Assembly: GCA_019914995.1 (NCBI GenBank)
Contig: CM034126.1
Location: forward strand, 3,291,001 to 3,355,000
DNA: 64,000 nt
DNA from: Acanthochlamys bracteata
Taxonomy: Eukaryota; Streptophyta; Magnoliopsida; Pandanales; Velloziaceae
Direction: 5' to 3'
Shown here: positions 49,011-59,790 of the stretch, one piece after another
How the letters are laid out: each line of letters opens with the position of its first letter
Numbering within the stretch: the first letter of the stretch is position 1
Made by a program: the position numbers and the translations under genes
The notes under the pieces: generated by a model
The model's input: the letters and a program-made list of their open reading frames with translations, nothing else
Told to the model about the DNA's origin: nothing
The model's database searches: none

Positions 49011-49021
49011 ATGCTATGTAA
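49011..49021 (+). promoter_or_regulatory. Overlapping uORF start and minimal AUG-stop before the PP2C start
   Basis: ATG at 49011 opens an out-of-frame uORF that runs over the main start and stops near 49070. Inside it, ATG TAA at 49016-49021 is a start-stop uORF, 6 bases before the PP2C ATG at 49028. Both could lower or regulate translation of the phosphatase. Confidence 0.6.
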
Positions 49022-49027
49022 GGAAAC

Positions 49028-51160
49028 ATGGCGGCTGGTACCGAATTCTCAACTTCTTACACACTGTTAGATATAAGCTATGGTGCTATTGATAATGGAA
49101 GGCCAATCAAAGAAAATATTAGCTTGTCTCTGGATGTCGAAGATCCGGCGACAGCGGAAAGCACAACACCTACAAAAGCTGGAAAACCGCCTCGTCACTT
49201 TTCCGTCATGAGGCATTGTATTAGCACTCCCAGGATCTCTAATACGGTTTGTGCCATTGGCTCAGTAGTTCATTATGAGTCATGAAACTGATGATTAATT
49301 GTTGCAGTATTTTGACATATTGTGTGATTGCTATAGGTCTTAGGATATGTGACACCAGGATATAGGTCTCCAACCGATCTGCACTCTGGGTTCATCCCAA
49401 GTTTTCGTTCTGGGAGCTGGTCTGAGATTGGACCTAAACAAAGTATGGAAGATGAGCATGTATGTATTGATAATCTGGCTGATCATCTTGGAGCTCCCTC
49501 TGATTTTGCTGCGCTTGGTGCATTCTATGGGGTGAGTGATTGGATGTCGCTATTTGCTGTCTTGGTCTCACATTTTCTCTGTCTATGGGGTGCGCTCTAT
49601 GGGATGAGTGATTGGTTAATACCTAAAAAGAAACATGTAGTAGATTTAGTTTCTTACTTAACAACAGTTGCATATCATTACAGCATTACTTACCTGGAAA
49701 AGATAACGATTACCAAAATCAACCCAAGTCCAAAACAAACTGCTCGTAATAGGTGAATTGCAGAAATTTGTTGTTGATGTGGAATAGTATAACCTTTTTA
49801 GTACATATTAGGGGAGTAGTAGATGTCAATTAAAAGGAATGCATTTCTTCTTGAGAGGAAAAGTGCATTCAGTAGATCTTTGCTTATAAATATCACTCCC
49901 ATTCTCAGGTTTTCGATGGTCATGGTGGTACTGATGCTGCAGTATTTGTTCGAAAGAACCTTCTGAAATTCATTACTGAAGATCCTCATTTCCCCAAGTG
50001 TGTGGACAAGGCTGTGAAGAGTGCCTTTATAAAAACTGACCATGCATTTGCTGACACACAGTCTCTTGATCGCTCTTCCGGCACTACAGCACTAGCTTCC
50101 CTTATATTTGGAAGGTTTGGCCTAAATCTTCTATGTTTCACTTGCATCTTACCTATGTTATATCATGAACCATTGCACTTCATTTACTGTATAGTTGTTT
50201 CATCTGAGAATTGGAAGCCATGGGTAACCGATAAGTGCCTCAAACTACAGTGAAGCAAAAGAAGTTGTCGTTCAGTACATATTTTGATAGCTTGCAGACG
50301 CACTCAATGTTTTTGTTAGCCCTTAGTGTTTTTTAGACACATGTACTCCAAATTTTTACTTTTAGTTTAAAGAAATTGCCAAGGACCTAAGGTATGATGT
50401 TGCATTGGTAGTAACTACATAAGAATTTCTAGATATTTTGGTTGTTGATAGTCGATGCTTTTTTTCACTTGATTGACATGACACAGCAAAAGAATTCCTT
50501 ACATCATGCTATATTGCTTGAAGGACAGAGGTTTTACTCATGATGACATTCTTCCTCGTCAAACATCTAATTAAATCTTTGCCATGCAGGACAATGCTCA
50601 TTGCTAATGCTGGAGACTGCCGAGCTGTCCTAGGTAAGCGTGGCCGAGCAGTTGAACTCTCAAGAGACCACAAACCCGGCTGCAACAGTGAGAGATTAAG
50701 AATAGAAAGTTTGGGTGGTAGCGTCTATGATGGTTATCTCAATGGACAGCTATCTGTGGCGAGGGCCATTGGTGACTGGCACATGAAGGGTGCGAAGGGC
50801 TCCTCTTGCCCTTTGAGTGCAGAACCTGAGTTGCATGAGTGGACGCTCACAGAAGAAGATGAATTCTTAATAATGGGATGTGATGGACTCTGGGATGTGA
50901 TGAGCAGTCAGTGTGCTGTGACAATTGCCAGGAAGGAGCTCATGGCACATAATGACCCTGAGAAGTGTTCCCGTGAGCTTGTTCATGAGGCGCTCAAGCG
51001 TAGTTCATGTGACAATCTAACGGTCTTGGTTGTCTGTTTTTCACCTGATCCACCCCCTCGCATCGAGATCCGCAAGAACCGAGCTAGGAGAAGCATCTCA
51101 TTGGAGGGTTTGCATCTCTTGAAGGGTGCCTTGGATAGTAGCTCTTGCATAGAACTCTAG
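49028..51160 (+). CDS. Protein phosphatase 2C (PP2C27/PP2CG1-like)
   Basis: Four exons: 49028-49246, 49337-49531, 49909-50114, 50590-51160. They sum to 1191 nt, or 396 residues. Catalytic-domain motifs in order are [28 protein letters not shown] at about residue 139, [63 protein letters not shown] and [16 protein letters not shown]. The metal-binding Asp residues of MED, DGHGG, CDG and DN are all present, so the enzyme should be active. It removes phosphate from Ser/Thr using two Mg or Mn ions. The start MAAGTEFS and tail [17 protein letters not shown] match the Arabidopsis PP2CG1 type, recalled as a salt- and ABA-responsive gene. That fits the ABRE cluster upstream. Confidence 0.96.
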
Positions 51161-51933
51161 GACATTAGGTTTTGCTTCGTTCCCTTTTGAAATTGCCTGA
51201 ATCTTTGATGGTGCAGGGTGTTCTCAAGTTAATGCATGCAGTTCCAGCAGAATAAAAATTGTTGCAAGGTTAGGCATAGTAACAGTTTCATCTCTCCTTT
51301 TTGTATTACTTCTTACTTTTTTTCTTTGTGAAGCTGATGAAGGCCGAGTTGTACATTTTGAGCTCAAGAGTTTTAGGTTGATGAAGTTTTTCTTGTTTGC
51401 TTCATCAAAGTCTCAGGTATAAGATGTACTGATCAGATTAATGTACTTTACCTGATTTCTAATGCAAGCCATTTTCCATCTTTCATTTTCTAGCTATGCA
51501 GTCTACAGTCGTACTCGGTAACGTTTTCTGTTTTTTTTTCTACTAGAAATTCAAGAATCATTACCAGTTGTTGCTATAACTTATAGTGTATTACCGTACA
51601 CTAAGTTTTGCAACAATTTTCAGAAGGCTTACTAATCAAATTATAGGAGATTGTACATAATGAAAATTTCTTACAACATGAATTTCTTTTGGTAAAAGCC
51701 ATTTTTATCGTCAAGATTTACATCTATGAAAAAACAAATATAGAAGCCATGAACTCTGCCTAGCCTCCTGTTTATGGAGCAAGTGAGGTCTCTGATCTCT
51801 GTCGTTTACCTTTCAGAAAATTGTTAGCTCACGAACCACACAGCTTCAGCTAGTGACTTATCCATACGCAGATACAAGTCTACAAATCAGCAAAGGATGC
51901 TTTCATATTGACATGGTTGTACAGGCCCAAGCC

Positions 51934-52407
51934 CTACAGACAGTTTGGAGGAAAACTGCGATAGGATGGGAGGAGAAAGACCTCTTTGGCTTTGACCATA
52001 CCTTTTTTGTGATCCCAGCCTTCGTTCCATTCAAGAGAGACAATCGAGCTGACCCTTTCGCTTGCAAAGGACCTCGCAAACTCGTATGTGGCCCAAATAG
52101 TCATCTGACAAACTAATTTTAGGATCTATTTCTATTCTGATTTCTCCAACTTCTGCCTCTTTTCTTGGTTCGTGTTTATCTATATCACTTCTGCTTCTAC
52201 AGTATTCTGTTTCTCCCCTTCCAACTTAATAAGTTTTTCTCCAAATGTCCACGAAAGGGATTCAGACTCAGAAAAGGGCACTTCGGTGTAACCTGATAAA
52301 ATGCAAGAGGAACCTGTTTTGCCCGCTGCCTCATCTGCGAAAAATAATTTAGGCTTGAGTAGACATAACAAAAGAGGCAAATAGTTCTGGTCCATGTAAA
52401 TGGCCAT
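51934..52407 (-). other. Uncertain coding-like stretch, unknown
   Basis: On the - strand, 52180-52407 and 52104 down to about 51934 are open in the same frame. A possible intron between GTGATATAG and TTTGTCAG would join them: the upstream part reads GYTEVPFSESESLSWTFGEK, the downstream part reads MTIWATYEFARSFASERV and WNEGWDHKKG. A possible acceptor (GCATTTTATCAG) precedes the first part. I do not recognise the protein. In-frame TAG codons lie between the pieces, so this could be an exon pair, a decayed gene or chance. Confidence 0.2.
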
Positions 52408-54042
52408 GCCATTTTATCTTGCAGCAAGAAAGTTTTGCTCCGACTTTAAGCAAACAACCAGCAGTTCCAATTCCAACTACAAAGTGTTTATGGCACTAAA
52501 AGGCTGCTAGTTAGATAATTACCTCTGTACTAGTTAGCTATAGAGGTTTCGATAGTAGAGTTTGAAAATGCAATAGGAAAGTATGATAAGCAAACCTAAC
52601 TAGTGGTGTCTCTATCAGGGGTTCACAGAAACTGCACTTCACTAAGCCTGTGAAGATTGGCCCTGAATGCAATCCATGCCACTTTTGAAATATTGGCAAC
52701 AAGTCCTTACAATAAATATAGGGAGCCTGGGTTTAAGGAGAAACCAATCACTTAATTTGATCAAACAGGCAATTAAATTACTAATCCAGTACTGACAAAA
52801 TTTCATCAGCAGTGATACTTATATGGATTTTCACTAGTACTACAAAGTAAAAGTCAATTTCGTCCCTGGCTCAACTCAAGCAACACATGACTAAAGTTTT
52901 TGGGTTGACAAAATCCAACGCGTAAACCCATAACTTCATTGCAGGGGGGAAACTAAGAGCCATGGGTTAATAGTAGCCATGAATCTCATCTTGAATGAGA
53001 AGAGGGAAAGACACCAAGAATTATTACAACTTCTGAGAGCCATGAACTTGAGTTTCAGTTAATCTGTATCATTTTCTTGGCAATTTAAATCATCTACCAG
53101 CTAAACCATACTCATCAGAAGGCATTACTAGGAAAATCCAGAACTAGATGACAGTAGTGTCAAATGATGAGAACGCCTGCCAAACAAATCCACAAAGAAC
53201 TAGTTCAGATAAAACCAATTCAAGGTGAGAAGTTTGATTTAACAAGGTCTATTAGGTCTACGTGTCAAAAGGTGAAAACGTCAAGGATTTGTATCTTTCA
53301 ATTCTCTAATGGAAATAACTGATACCTAATGAAGAAGAATCTCCATTTTAAGCTCGAAGAAATGTAAAGCGCAACTAACAATACCTAGAAATACAATGTA
53401 GGCAACCTTGTACAAACTAGTATGAGATGATCAATGATTTAACAAAAATATGACACTATATATAACATGAATCCTCATATTCATGGCCTAAGAGAAAAGC
53501 TTTCGTGTTGTATAAATGCTGAAAGCTTTGTGGAAGTATTAAATGTGTACTACTACCGTATCTAAAAGAATAGCCATACAATTACAGGCTATCTTGCATG
53601 TACTATATAATAGATATTACTATGAGGTAACAGTGATGCAACCAAACATCTACATATTTAACGTATTACACTGTCATAAATTCTAATAACGTGTTCGCAG
53701 AAGATGCTCTGTAACTCTGCAGCACAGAAAAACTACAATCATAAAAATAAACATTCAGTGGAGAATCCCAAAGCAAGTGAAACATATTGTCAAAGTCCTT
53801 AGGAGTGAAGTCAAATTAGCAAAGGTTCTTTCCTTGCCAATATGCTAAAAAACCAATAAGTAACCAAGATTAAGGGTGCAAGAACTCCCAATTTGACAAA
53901 TAAAGAGGTGGTAGATAGCATGCTGGAAATTTCCATCCCTCCACTGCTTCACAAACTCCTCAAGTGCCAAGCTGCAACGCCCTAAGTTCTCACTTCAAAA
54001 ATATTACTCAAGGCCCCAAATAGAAAGCACTATCTCTAAATC

Positions 54043-54381
54043 CTACTTTGAGTTGCTCCGTTGGTTGAGAGAATTCACAAACTCATCGGTCCGTGAGTGC
54101 AACCACTGCTTGTAAACCTTCTCCGACACATTCCCTTCCTGCTCACGAGACTTCAGCGTGGAAGAACCATATATCGAGGGGAGTCTTTCAGAAAGAAGAG
54201 GAAAAAAGAATTGAAGAAAAATGAGTGATTCCCACGCTTGATCGACTGGTGATGTTGGTGAAAGGATCGCGAGAAGCTAACAGATCTTGGCTTCTCCAGA
54301 GTCATCTCTCCACTATACTTGTTGTCTTGTTGCTGTTGTTCTTGTCTTCTTCGCCGGAGACAGATAAGGAGACGGCGCCAT
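54043..54381 (-). other. Uncertain small gene or decayed reading frame, unknown
   Basis: From an ATG at 54381 the frame reads MAPSPYLSPAKKTRTT, meets two TAG codons, then is open again to a TAG at 54043, including PVDQAWESLIFLQFFFPLL, LPSIYGSSTLKSREQEGNV and SEKVYKQWLHSRTDEFVNSL. The total span is exactly 113 codons. The 42 bases holding both stops begin with GT and end with AG, but that is too short for a plant intron. A two-exon reading in another frame is also possible. Divergent from the PPR gene. Product not recognised. Confidence 0.25.
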
Positions 54382-54532
54382 GGTCGCATCGAAAGAAAAA
54401 GAGAAGAAACGGTCCGAAGTTTTATCGAGGTTTGCCGACTGGGTTTTGCAACATCTAAATAGGCCGGCCCATAACAGCTCATTTTAACTGGCCATCTTCT
54501 TCCAACTGGCAACAGCTGTGCTTTGGGATTTT

Positions 54533-56311
54533 ATGTCGGCGACCACCGGCGGCGGCGATGGCGATGACCACCAGCAAAGGCAGCAGAAGCAGATCGCCAA
54601 GGAGATTCTTCGCCAGAAAACACCAACTCAAGCGTTCAGAATCTTCCGTGCATTGAAAAACACACACCCGCAAACCGCACACGTCGCTTTAGCTAAAGCT
54701 CTGCTCTCCTTCCGCCGTCCCGCTGCTGCTCTACGAGCCCTCTCTTCAACTTCAATCCCTCTTCCTGATGCAATCCTCTCTACCTTCGCTCGTTCTCTCG
54801 GCCCTCACCATTCTTCCAAACTCTTGAATCTTTACGCGAACCAACACCAGCAAGAACAACATTCTATTCAACTGCTCAACTCGATTCTTGACACACTTGT
54901 TTGTCACAACATTGATTCAGCTCGAGATTTCTTTCGAAGAAAAATTTCCCAACAAGCAAATGAGAAAACGTACGGGATTCTTATGAAAGGTCTCTGCCAA
55001 ACTAATCGAATTTCCGAAGCTTTCAAGCTGCTTCAGCTATTCAAGTCGAGATTTTTACAAACGGATCCGGTGATCTACAACACGATGCTGCATGCACTCT
55101 GCCGGAATGGTAAGATTGGACGAGCACGGAGTCTCTACACTGAAATCACCAACCCAACTGCAGTGACTTTCAATATTTTGATCTCTGGTTATTGTGCTGA
55201 TGGGAATGTAGTGCAGGCATTGGTGATGTTGGAGAATTGTTTTGATGTTGGGCTCGTTCCGGATATGATCACGGTGACGAAATTGGTGGAGATTTTGTGT
55301 GATCATGGAAGGGGGAAGGAGGCTGTCGAGGTGTTGGAGAGAGTGGAGAGCAATGGCGGTAAGGTAGATGTAGTGGCTTATAATACTCTGATTACAGGGT
55401 TTTGTAAAATGGGTAAGCCGAATGTTGCAAAGAAGGTGTTAAAGGAGATGGAGAGCAAAGGTTGTTTGCCTAATTTGCATACTTACAATGCGTTGATATC
55501 AGGATTATGCAGCTCTGGCAAGCTTGAATCAGCTGTCGACGTCTTTGAAGAGATGAAGTTTTATGAGATCGAGCCGAGTTTTGAGACGTTGGATTGCTTG
55601 ATAAGGGCCTTGTGCTCTGGAGGAAGAACAGGTGAGGCAATGAAATTTTTGAATATGTTGGAAGAAGATGGTAAAGTTCAGCTGATCAGTATCAGTCCTT
55701 ACAACAGTGTGTTGTATGGTTTTTACAAGGAGACTAGAGTGAAGGAGGCTTGCAAGTTACTTGAGAGAATGGCAAGTTATTTTCCTAGAGCTGTACAAAG
55801 GACTTCAAGCGTACTGAATCTTTGCGGAGAAGGGAAGATTGGAGAAGCCAAGAAGCTATATGATCAAATGATCTGTGAAGGTGATGTGCCGAATGCGTTT
55901 CTCTATGCCCGACTGGTTGAGGGATTGTGCGAGAAGCAAGATGTAAAAGAGGCATTCAACTTGATGAATGATATGGTTGAGAGAGGATTCTTTCCTGTGG
56001 CGTCAACCTTCAATGGTTTGATTCAAGGATTTTGCCAGGAAGGCAATGTTCCGAGTGCTTGCAAGTTCTTAGAAGAGATGCTTAAAAGAGGCTGCTCTAC
56101 AAACGCAGCAAGCTACAACCCTTTGATTCTTGCTCTTTGTAGGGAAGGAAACATCAAACGGGCTACTACCTACCTAGAAAAGATGATCGGAAACGGCATA
56201 GTTCCTGATTGCTTTACTTGGGAGTCCTTTATGCAAAGTGAAGTATTGTGTATTCGGAACGAAAACGAGATCCACATAGATGACACTCTAAAGAAATTAT
56301 TGGGGAGATGA
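54533..56311 (+). CDS. P-class pentatricopeptide repeat protein
   Basis: Intronless gene of 592 residues from the ATG at 54533, typical of plant PPR genes. From about residue 140 to the end it is built of 35-residue repeats, for example TYGILMKGLCQTNRISEAF, VIYNTMLHALCRNGKIGRA, VAYNTLITGFCKMGKPNVA, HTYNALISGLCSSGKLESA, STFNGLIQGFCQEGNVPSA and ASYNPLILALCREGNIKRA. About ten or more motifs are visible, with no E, DYW or SMR domain. P-class PPR proteins bind organelle RNA, one base per repeat, and help processing, stability or translation. The N-terminus is Gln- and Asp-rich after MSATTGGG and is not a textbook targeting peptide, so mitochondrial or plastid location is inferred only from the family. 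Confidence 0.92.
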   Translation: MSATTGGGDGDDHQQRQQKQIAKEILRQKTPTQAFRIFRALKNTHPQTAHVALAKALLSFRRPAAALRALSSTSIPLPDAILSTFARSLGPHHSSKLLNLYANQHQQEQHSIQLLNSILDTLVCHNIDSARDFFRRKISQQANEKTYGILMKGLCQTNRISEAFKLLQLFKSRFLQTDPVIYNTMLHALCRNGKIGRARSLYTEITNPTAVTFNILISGYCADGNVVQALVMLENCFDVGLVPDMITVTKLVEILCDHGRGKEAVEVLERVESNGGKVDVVAYNTLITGFCKMGKPNVAKKVLKEMESKGCLPNLHTYNALISGLCSSGKLESAVDVFEEMKFYEIEPSFETLDCLIRALCSGGRTGEAMKFLNMLEEDGKVQLISISPYNSVLYGFYKETRVKEACKLLERMASYFPRAVQRTSSVLNLCGEGKIGEAKKLYDQMICEGDVPNAFLYARLVEGLCEKQDVKEAFNLMNDMVERGFFPVASTFNGLIQGFCQEGNVPSACKFLEEMLKRGCSTNAASYNPLILALCREGNIKRATTYLEKMIGNGIVPDCFTWESFMQSEVLCIRNENEIHIDDTLKKLLGR

Positions 56312-56959
56312 GTTAATTTTGCGTAAACAAATTGAGTTACGCAATAAAAGAATGTCATTGTAATGTTTGTATATGCCAAAAGGCTTGCTGCATAGAACAA
56401 CCTGTACTAATTCTTAAGAAAGACATTGCAGTACATTTAGTACTACTGCTCTAGCAATAGTAGTACAAACGTTATGATGTACTACTGCAATGAGTTCTCA
56501 TTGTGGGTTTGTATAAATGAAATAGACGATATTGTATAAAGCAGCCATCTAACATTAGAGGAGGCAGCAGCTGTGGAAGGGGCATGCAGAGGAGAGCCTG
56601 CTAAAACGTGGAGGCTTCACCACACCGCACCTTCCTGTGCATTCCTCTTCCACCACTGCTGCTACAGCTCTTCGCTTAAGGACCTAACTGGTAAGTTTCA
56701 TACCCGTGTTCTCTATTATGAGTTGCTCAGAAAAGTTCTTCAAAGACATGTAATCCTAGAAGGCTTGTACAATGTTGTACATAATGCAAATCCTTCGATC
56801 ATCTCGTACTGCAGTTTCTGTAATCTGTACATAATTTAGCTCTTTAGCAAGTTTAATTACGAAGCAAGTGTGACGATTCTTTTAGGAATACAAATACTCT
56901 TACGATAAAAAAACAAGAATGCTTTTTAGAATATTTATGGACCTTACAGGCTAATAATT

Positions 56960-57290
56960 GTTGTTTTGGTTAGTCCTTCGGGGCCTCAGAAAGAATCTCT
57001 TTCTTGTCGGGTACAGCCGCGACTAGTTGTGAAGTGATGCATCCCTTTCCGTAGAGCGGTTACGAGGTAGACCGGGTGAAGGGTAGCGCGTCGTCAATAA
57101 GCAAGGAGAAAAGATAATCAGAGCAAGAGCCGAGACCACTAGATGTTGTTGGGCAATCCCTTCGCTTTAAAGCGGAAAGTGGACTCTTAGTCTAAGCTCT
57201 GTTTGTGCCCTAATGAGTAATGGGGGGCTCATTCCAATTGGTTGGCTTTCGGCATTTTATGGAGAGCTGTGATCTAGCTGATGCTCGTCA
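56960..57290. other. Possible organelle-derived insert (NUMT-like)
   Basis: This stretch is clearly richer in G and C than its flanks and has the texture of plant mitochondrial DNA: TCCTTCGGGGCCTCAGAAAG, GCGGTTACGAGGTAGACCGG, GAAGGGTAGCGCGTCGTC. I could not assign it to a named mitochondrial gene. It could also be the end of the neighbouring transposon. Confidence 0.35.
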
Positions 57291-57452
57291 AAATTTGCTG
57301 CCCTTTTGTGAATCCTTCTCATCTCATGAGTACTGCTCCATAGTTGATCTCGTATTGAGGGGATAAGGCTTGGACAACATGATGGTGATGATAGGAAAGG
57401 AGGCATCAAGCAAAGTTTAAACATTGGTATAATTCATATCACACTTTTACAG

Positions 57453-58600
57453 GTGAAAACTTTGAAAGAAGACAACATATGCACTTCCATCTATAGGAAC
57501 AACAGCAGCATGGCAACCCAATACTGGATATCTAATAGAGTTGTAGGCAGGTTAAGATAGGAAGGAGTCCTGCTTGCAAAGGAGCTGAAGAAGAGATTTA
57601 GTGAACACATTTTTCTTAAGTACCATACCGTCTGGAACAGGAAAAGAGATGCCATGGCCGCAATCCATAGGAAATGGGAAGACAGTTATGAAAGAATGAA
57701 TAACTTTAAAGATGAGCAGACGAGGAGGAGTCCAGGAGTTGCTGTTGTATTGCAGACAAAGGAGGTTGAGAGGAAGATTTGTTTCAATTCAAGAGAATAT
57801 GCTTATCTCTTAAAGCTTGTAGGTTAGGTTTTTTGTACGGGTGTAGGCTATATCTGAGCTTAGATAGGCCCTTATTTGGAAATGAAAGTATAGCAGAATG
57901 CAACAATTGTTACACATAGGAAGACTGAAATGTTCCCTATAGCTTTTTGGATCGTAGAATCTAGATGCAGGTAGCTAGCAATGGTTGTTTGAGTACCTCC
58001 ATCAACCTATCGGAATGCCTGAAGGAATGGTTACTCATCTAATTGTCAAAAGGGATCAGAGAAAGCAAACCCCAGGGTCTATCCAAGAGTAGAAGACAGG
58101 AGTGGGTTTTCTTATCTAATAGGCCAAAGGGGTTAGAGAAAGCAGTCTCTAAGGTCTACCCAGGAGTAAAACACATGAGGTGCATGAGATTTTTGTAGAA
58201 GAACTTTAAGAATCATCTGAATCTTTATATGAGAGAGAATTGTTATCAGCTGCAAGGCCTTTCACTTTTTGGGGTTATTTGGTTCGAAGATTAGAAGCGC
58301 TGGTCAGAAGGCTTACGGTTATTTCACATTCACAGAAACTGGTACTTGCAGCGGGTGTCACTTAGAATGAACTACTAAGTTTCATTATATCACCAACAAT
58401 TTCTCTGGGTCTTCTAATGTGTAGACCTCAAAGCCAAGGTACGAACCAATGTTGGATCTACTAGACATTGGTTGATAGAAATAATGGTCAAGATGCAAGT
58501 TATGAAGAAAATGGCTTCCAGGTGGAAAGGAAAGCTAGTAAATAATGTAATACAATATGCTTGGGAGAGGGCCGAATGGAGATTATCGGATCTATCGAGG
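57453..58600 (+). pseudogene. Degenerate MULE (MuDR-type) transposase
   Basis: Reading across frames gives a chain of MULE transposase motifs: VKTLKEDNICTS, YWISNRVVGRLR, AKELKKRFSEH, WNRKRDAMAAIHRKWEDSYE, then PIAFWIVES, then VSKVYPGVKHMRCMRFL and KNFKNH, and finally the helix KKMASRWKGKLVNNV with YAWERAEWRL. The order matches plant Mutator-like transposases: the N-terminal MuDR region, the catalytic core, and the segment after it. Several stops (the first inside GRLR-stop-EG) and frameshifts show it is dead. Part of the core is missing. Terminal inverted repeats were not located. Confidence 0.75.
58037..58181. repeat. Local duplication inside the MULE fossil
   Basis: About 70 bases starting ATCTAATTGTCAAAAGGG at 58037 recur, diverged, as ATCTAATAGGCCAAAGGGG at 58113. 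Both end near a GTCTA(T/C)CCA(A/G)GAGTA block. The second copy better keeps the transposase reading. Confidence 0.6.
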
Positions 58601-59790
58601 TTCTAAGATCAGGGAGTTTTTAGGCAGTAACGGCAAATGCGAGGTGGTGATATATGAGAGGAGGTGTACGTGCTGCAGATGGCAAATATCTAGATTCCTA
58701 TGTGTTCACTGGCAGCAGTAGAGGAGGTTGATGAGAAGATCATTGTGACGACTATTCCAAGTCTCTATAATCTTGAGTTCAGTTTAATATTACAAAGCTA
58801 TTACTTACAAATGATTTAGCGTAATAAATGACAAATATAATTTACCCATCGATAGATAGCAACTTGCAATATGGAAAAATCCCTTCAAGGCTCCCAAATT
58901 ATCTATACATCTTCAAAATTTTCTTATTTTACCAATCTACAAAAGTCTTTGAGGTTAATGCTATTATCAGCTCCTTGTTTTGTCTTTCAGTTATCCCAAT
59001 TACAAGCACCTGACACAGTTCTTGGATTAATTCTTAGATAGCAAGTGATTTTGCGAAGCAATCGATCCATGCAGCTTAAACTAAATCTATAAAACAACAT
59101 GAGTCATTTTAATCTTTTTTTTAAAGGGAAAATACTACCTTTCTTGAAATTCTAATGAGATCACCATTAACCATGAACATCATAGTAAGCATTGCACCAA
59201 CCCTGACACAAAAGCTACCATTAGTTAACCTGGCAAAAGTTACAAAGAAACTATCAAAATAGGAAGTGTAGCGCATGTAGGAAGATGTTTGAAACAGAAA
59301 TCATGCAGATCATAGGGGCATGCTCTTTTTCCTATTCCATTACAGGATTACAGCAACTTGGCTGTTTTGGCTCTTTTGACTCTTCTGAGACGCTTGTGTT
59401 TTTGGTTTTCTAAATTTGGACTACATGCAAGAGTATTTTCTATACAAAAATGACAACCGAAAACAAGTGTAAGTGCATCTGAGTGAGCTCTTAAGTTCCA
59501 GTGCACTTCACAGGTAAATCATTTCCAATGACAGGAACAGAAATCCTGATTTGGCACTCACCTTTCTATTTCCATGCAGCACAGAAGAAGCAACCATAGG
59601 TTACTATAAGCTAGCTTCCCTTCACCAAGTACTTACTTGTATATAACTGCTTCTAGGAATGTAATGAAGCAAGACTGAAACAAATGACCAGGTTATGTTA
59701 GAAGAAAATAGTTCCAAGAATGCAGTATTAGTTGAATAGATAAAACTAACGCTGAAAGAAATTTAACTTTCGCACTTGGAATAAAAACAT

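Larger units (their letters stand above)
47088..49027. promoter_or_regulatory. IRE1 3' region, AT-rich repeat and PP2C promoter/leader
   Basis: The IRE1 3' UTR runs to perhaps 47400. An AT-rich repeat fills 47669-47905. From about 48300 the PP2C promoter carries a G-box/ABRE cluster, listed separately. The PP2C leader probably starts near 48540 and may hold an intron with a T-rich tract near 48680-48705. Confidence 0.5.
51161..54532. other. Long interval between PP2C and PPR genes
   Basis: The first part (to about 51600) is the PP2C 3' UTR. Between 51930 and 54381 two stretches on the - strand look coding-like and are listed as uncertain. The middle, 52500-53950, shows nothing. The last 150 bases hold the PPR promoter, which would be divergent if the - strand gene is real. 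Confidence 0.4.
56312..59790. other. Repeat-rich interval
   Basis: Contains the PPR 3' UTR, a GC-richer organelle-like stretch near 56960-57290, the MULE transposase fossil at 57453-58600, and unremarkable DNA from 58700 to 59790 that should include the 3' UTR of the glycosyltransferase. The ORF at 56573-56839 shows no domain. Confidence 0.5.

Noticed and set aside
51853-52116. 87-residue + strand ORF downstream of PP2C
   Set aside because: No recognisable domain; it overlaps the - strand coding-like stretch, which reads better.
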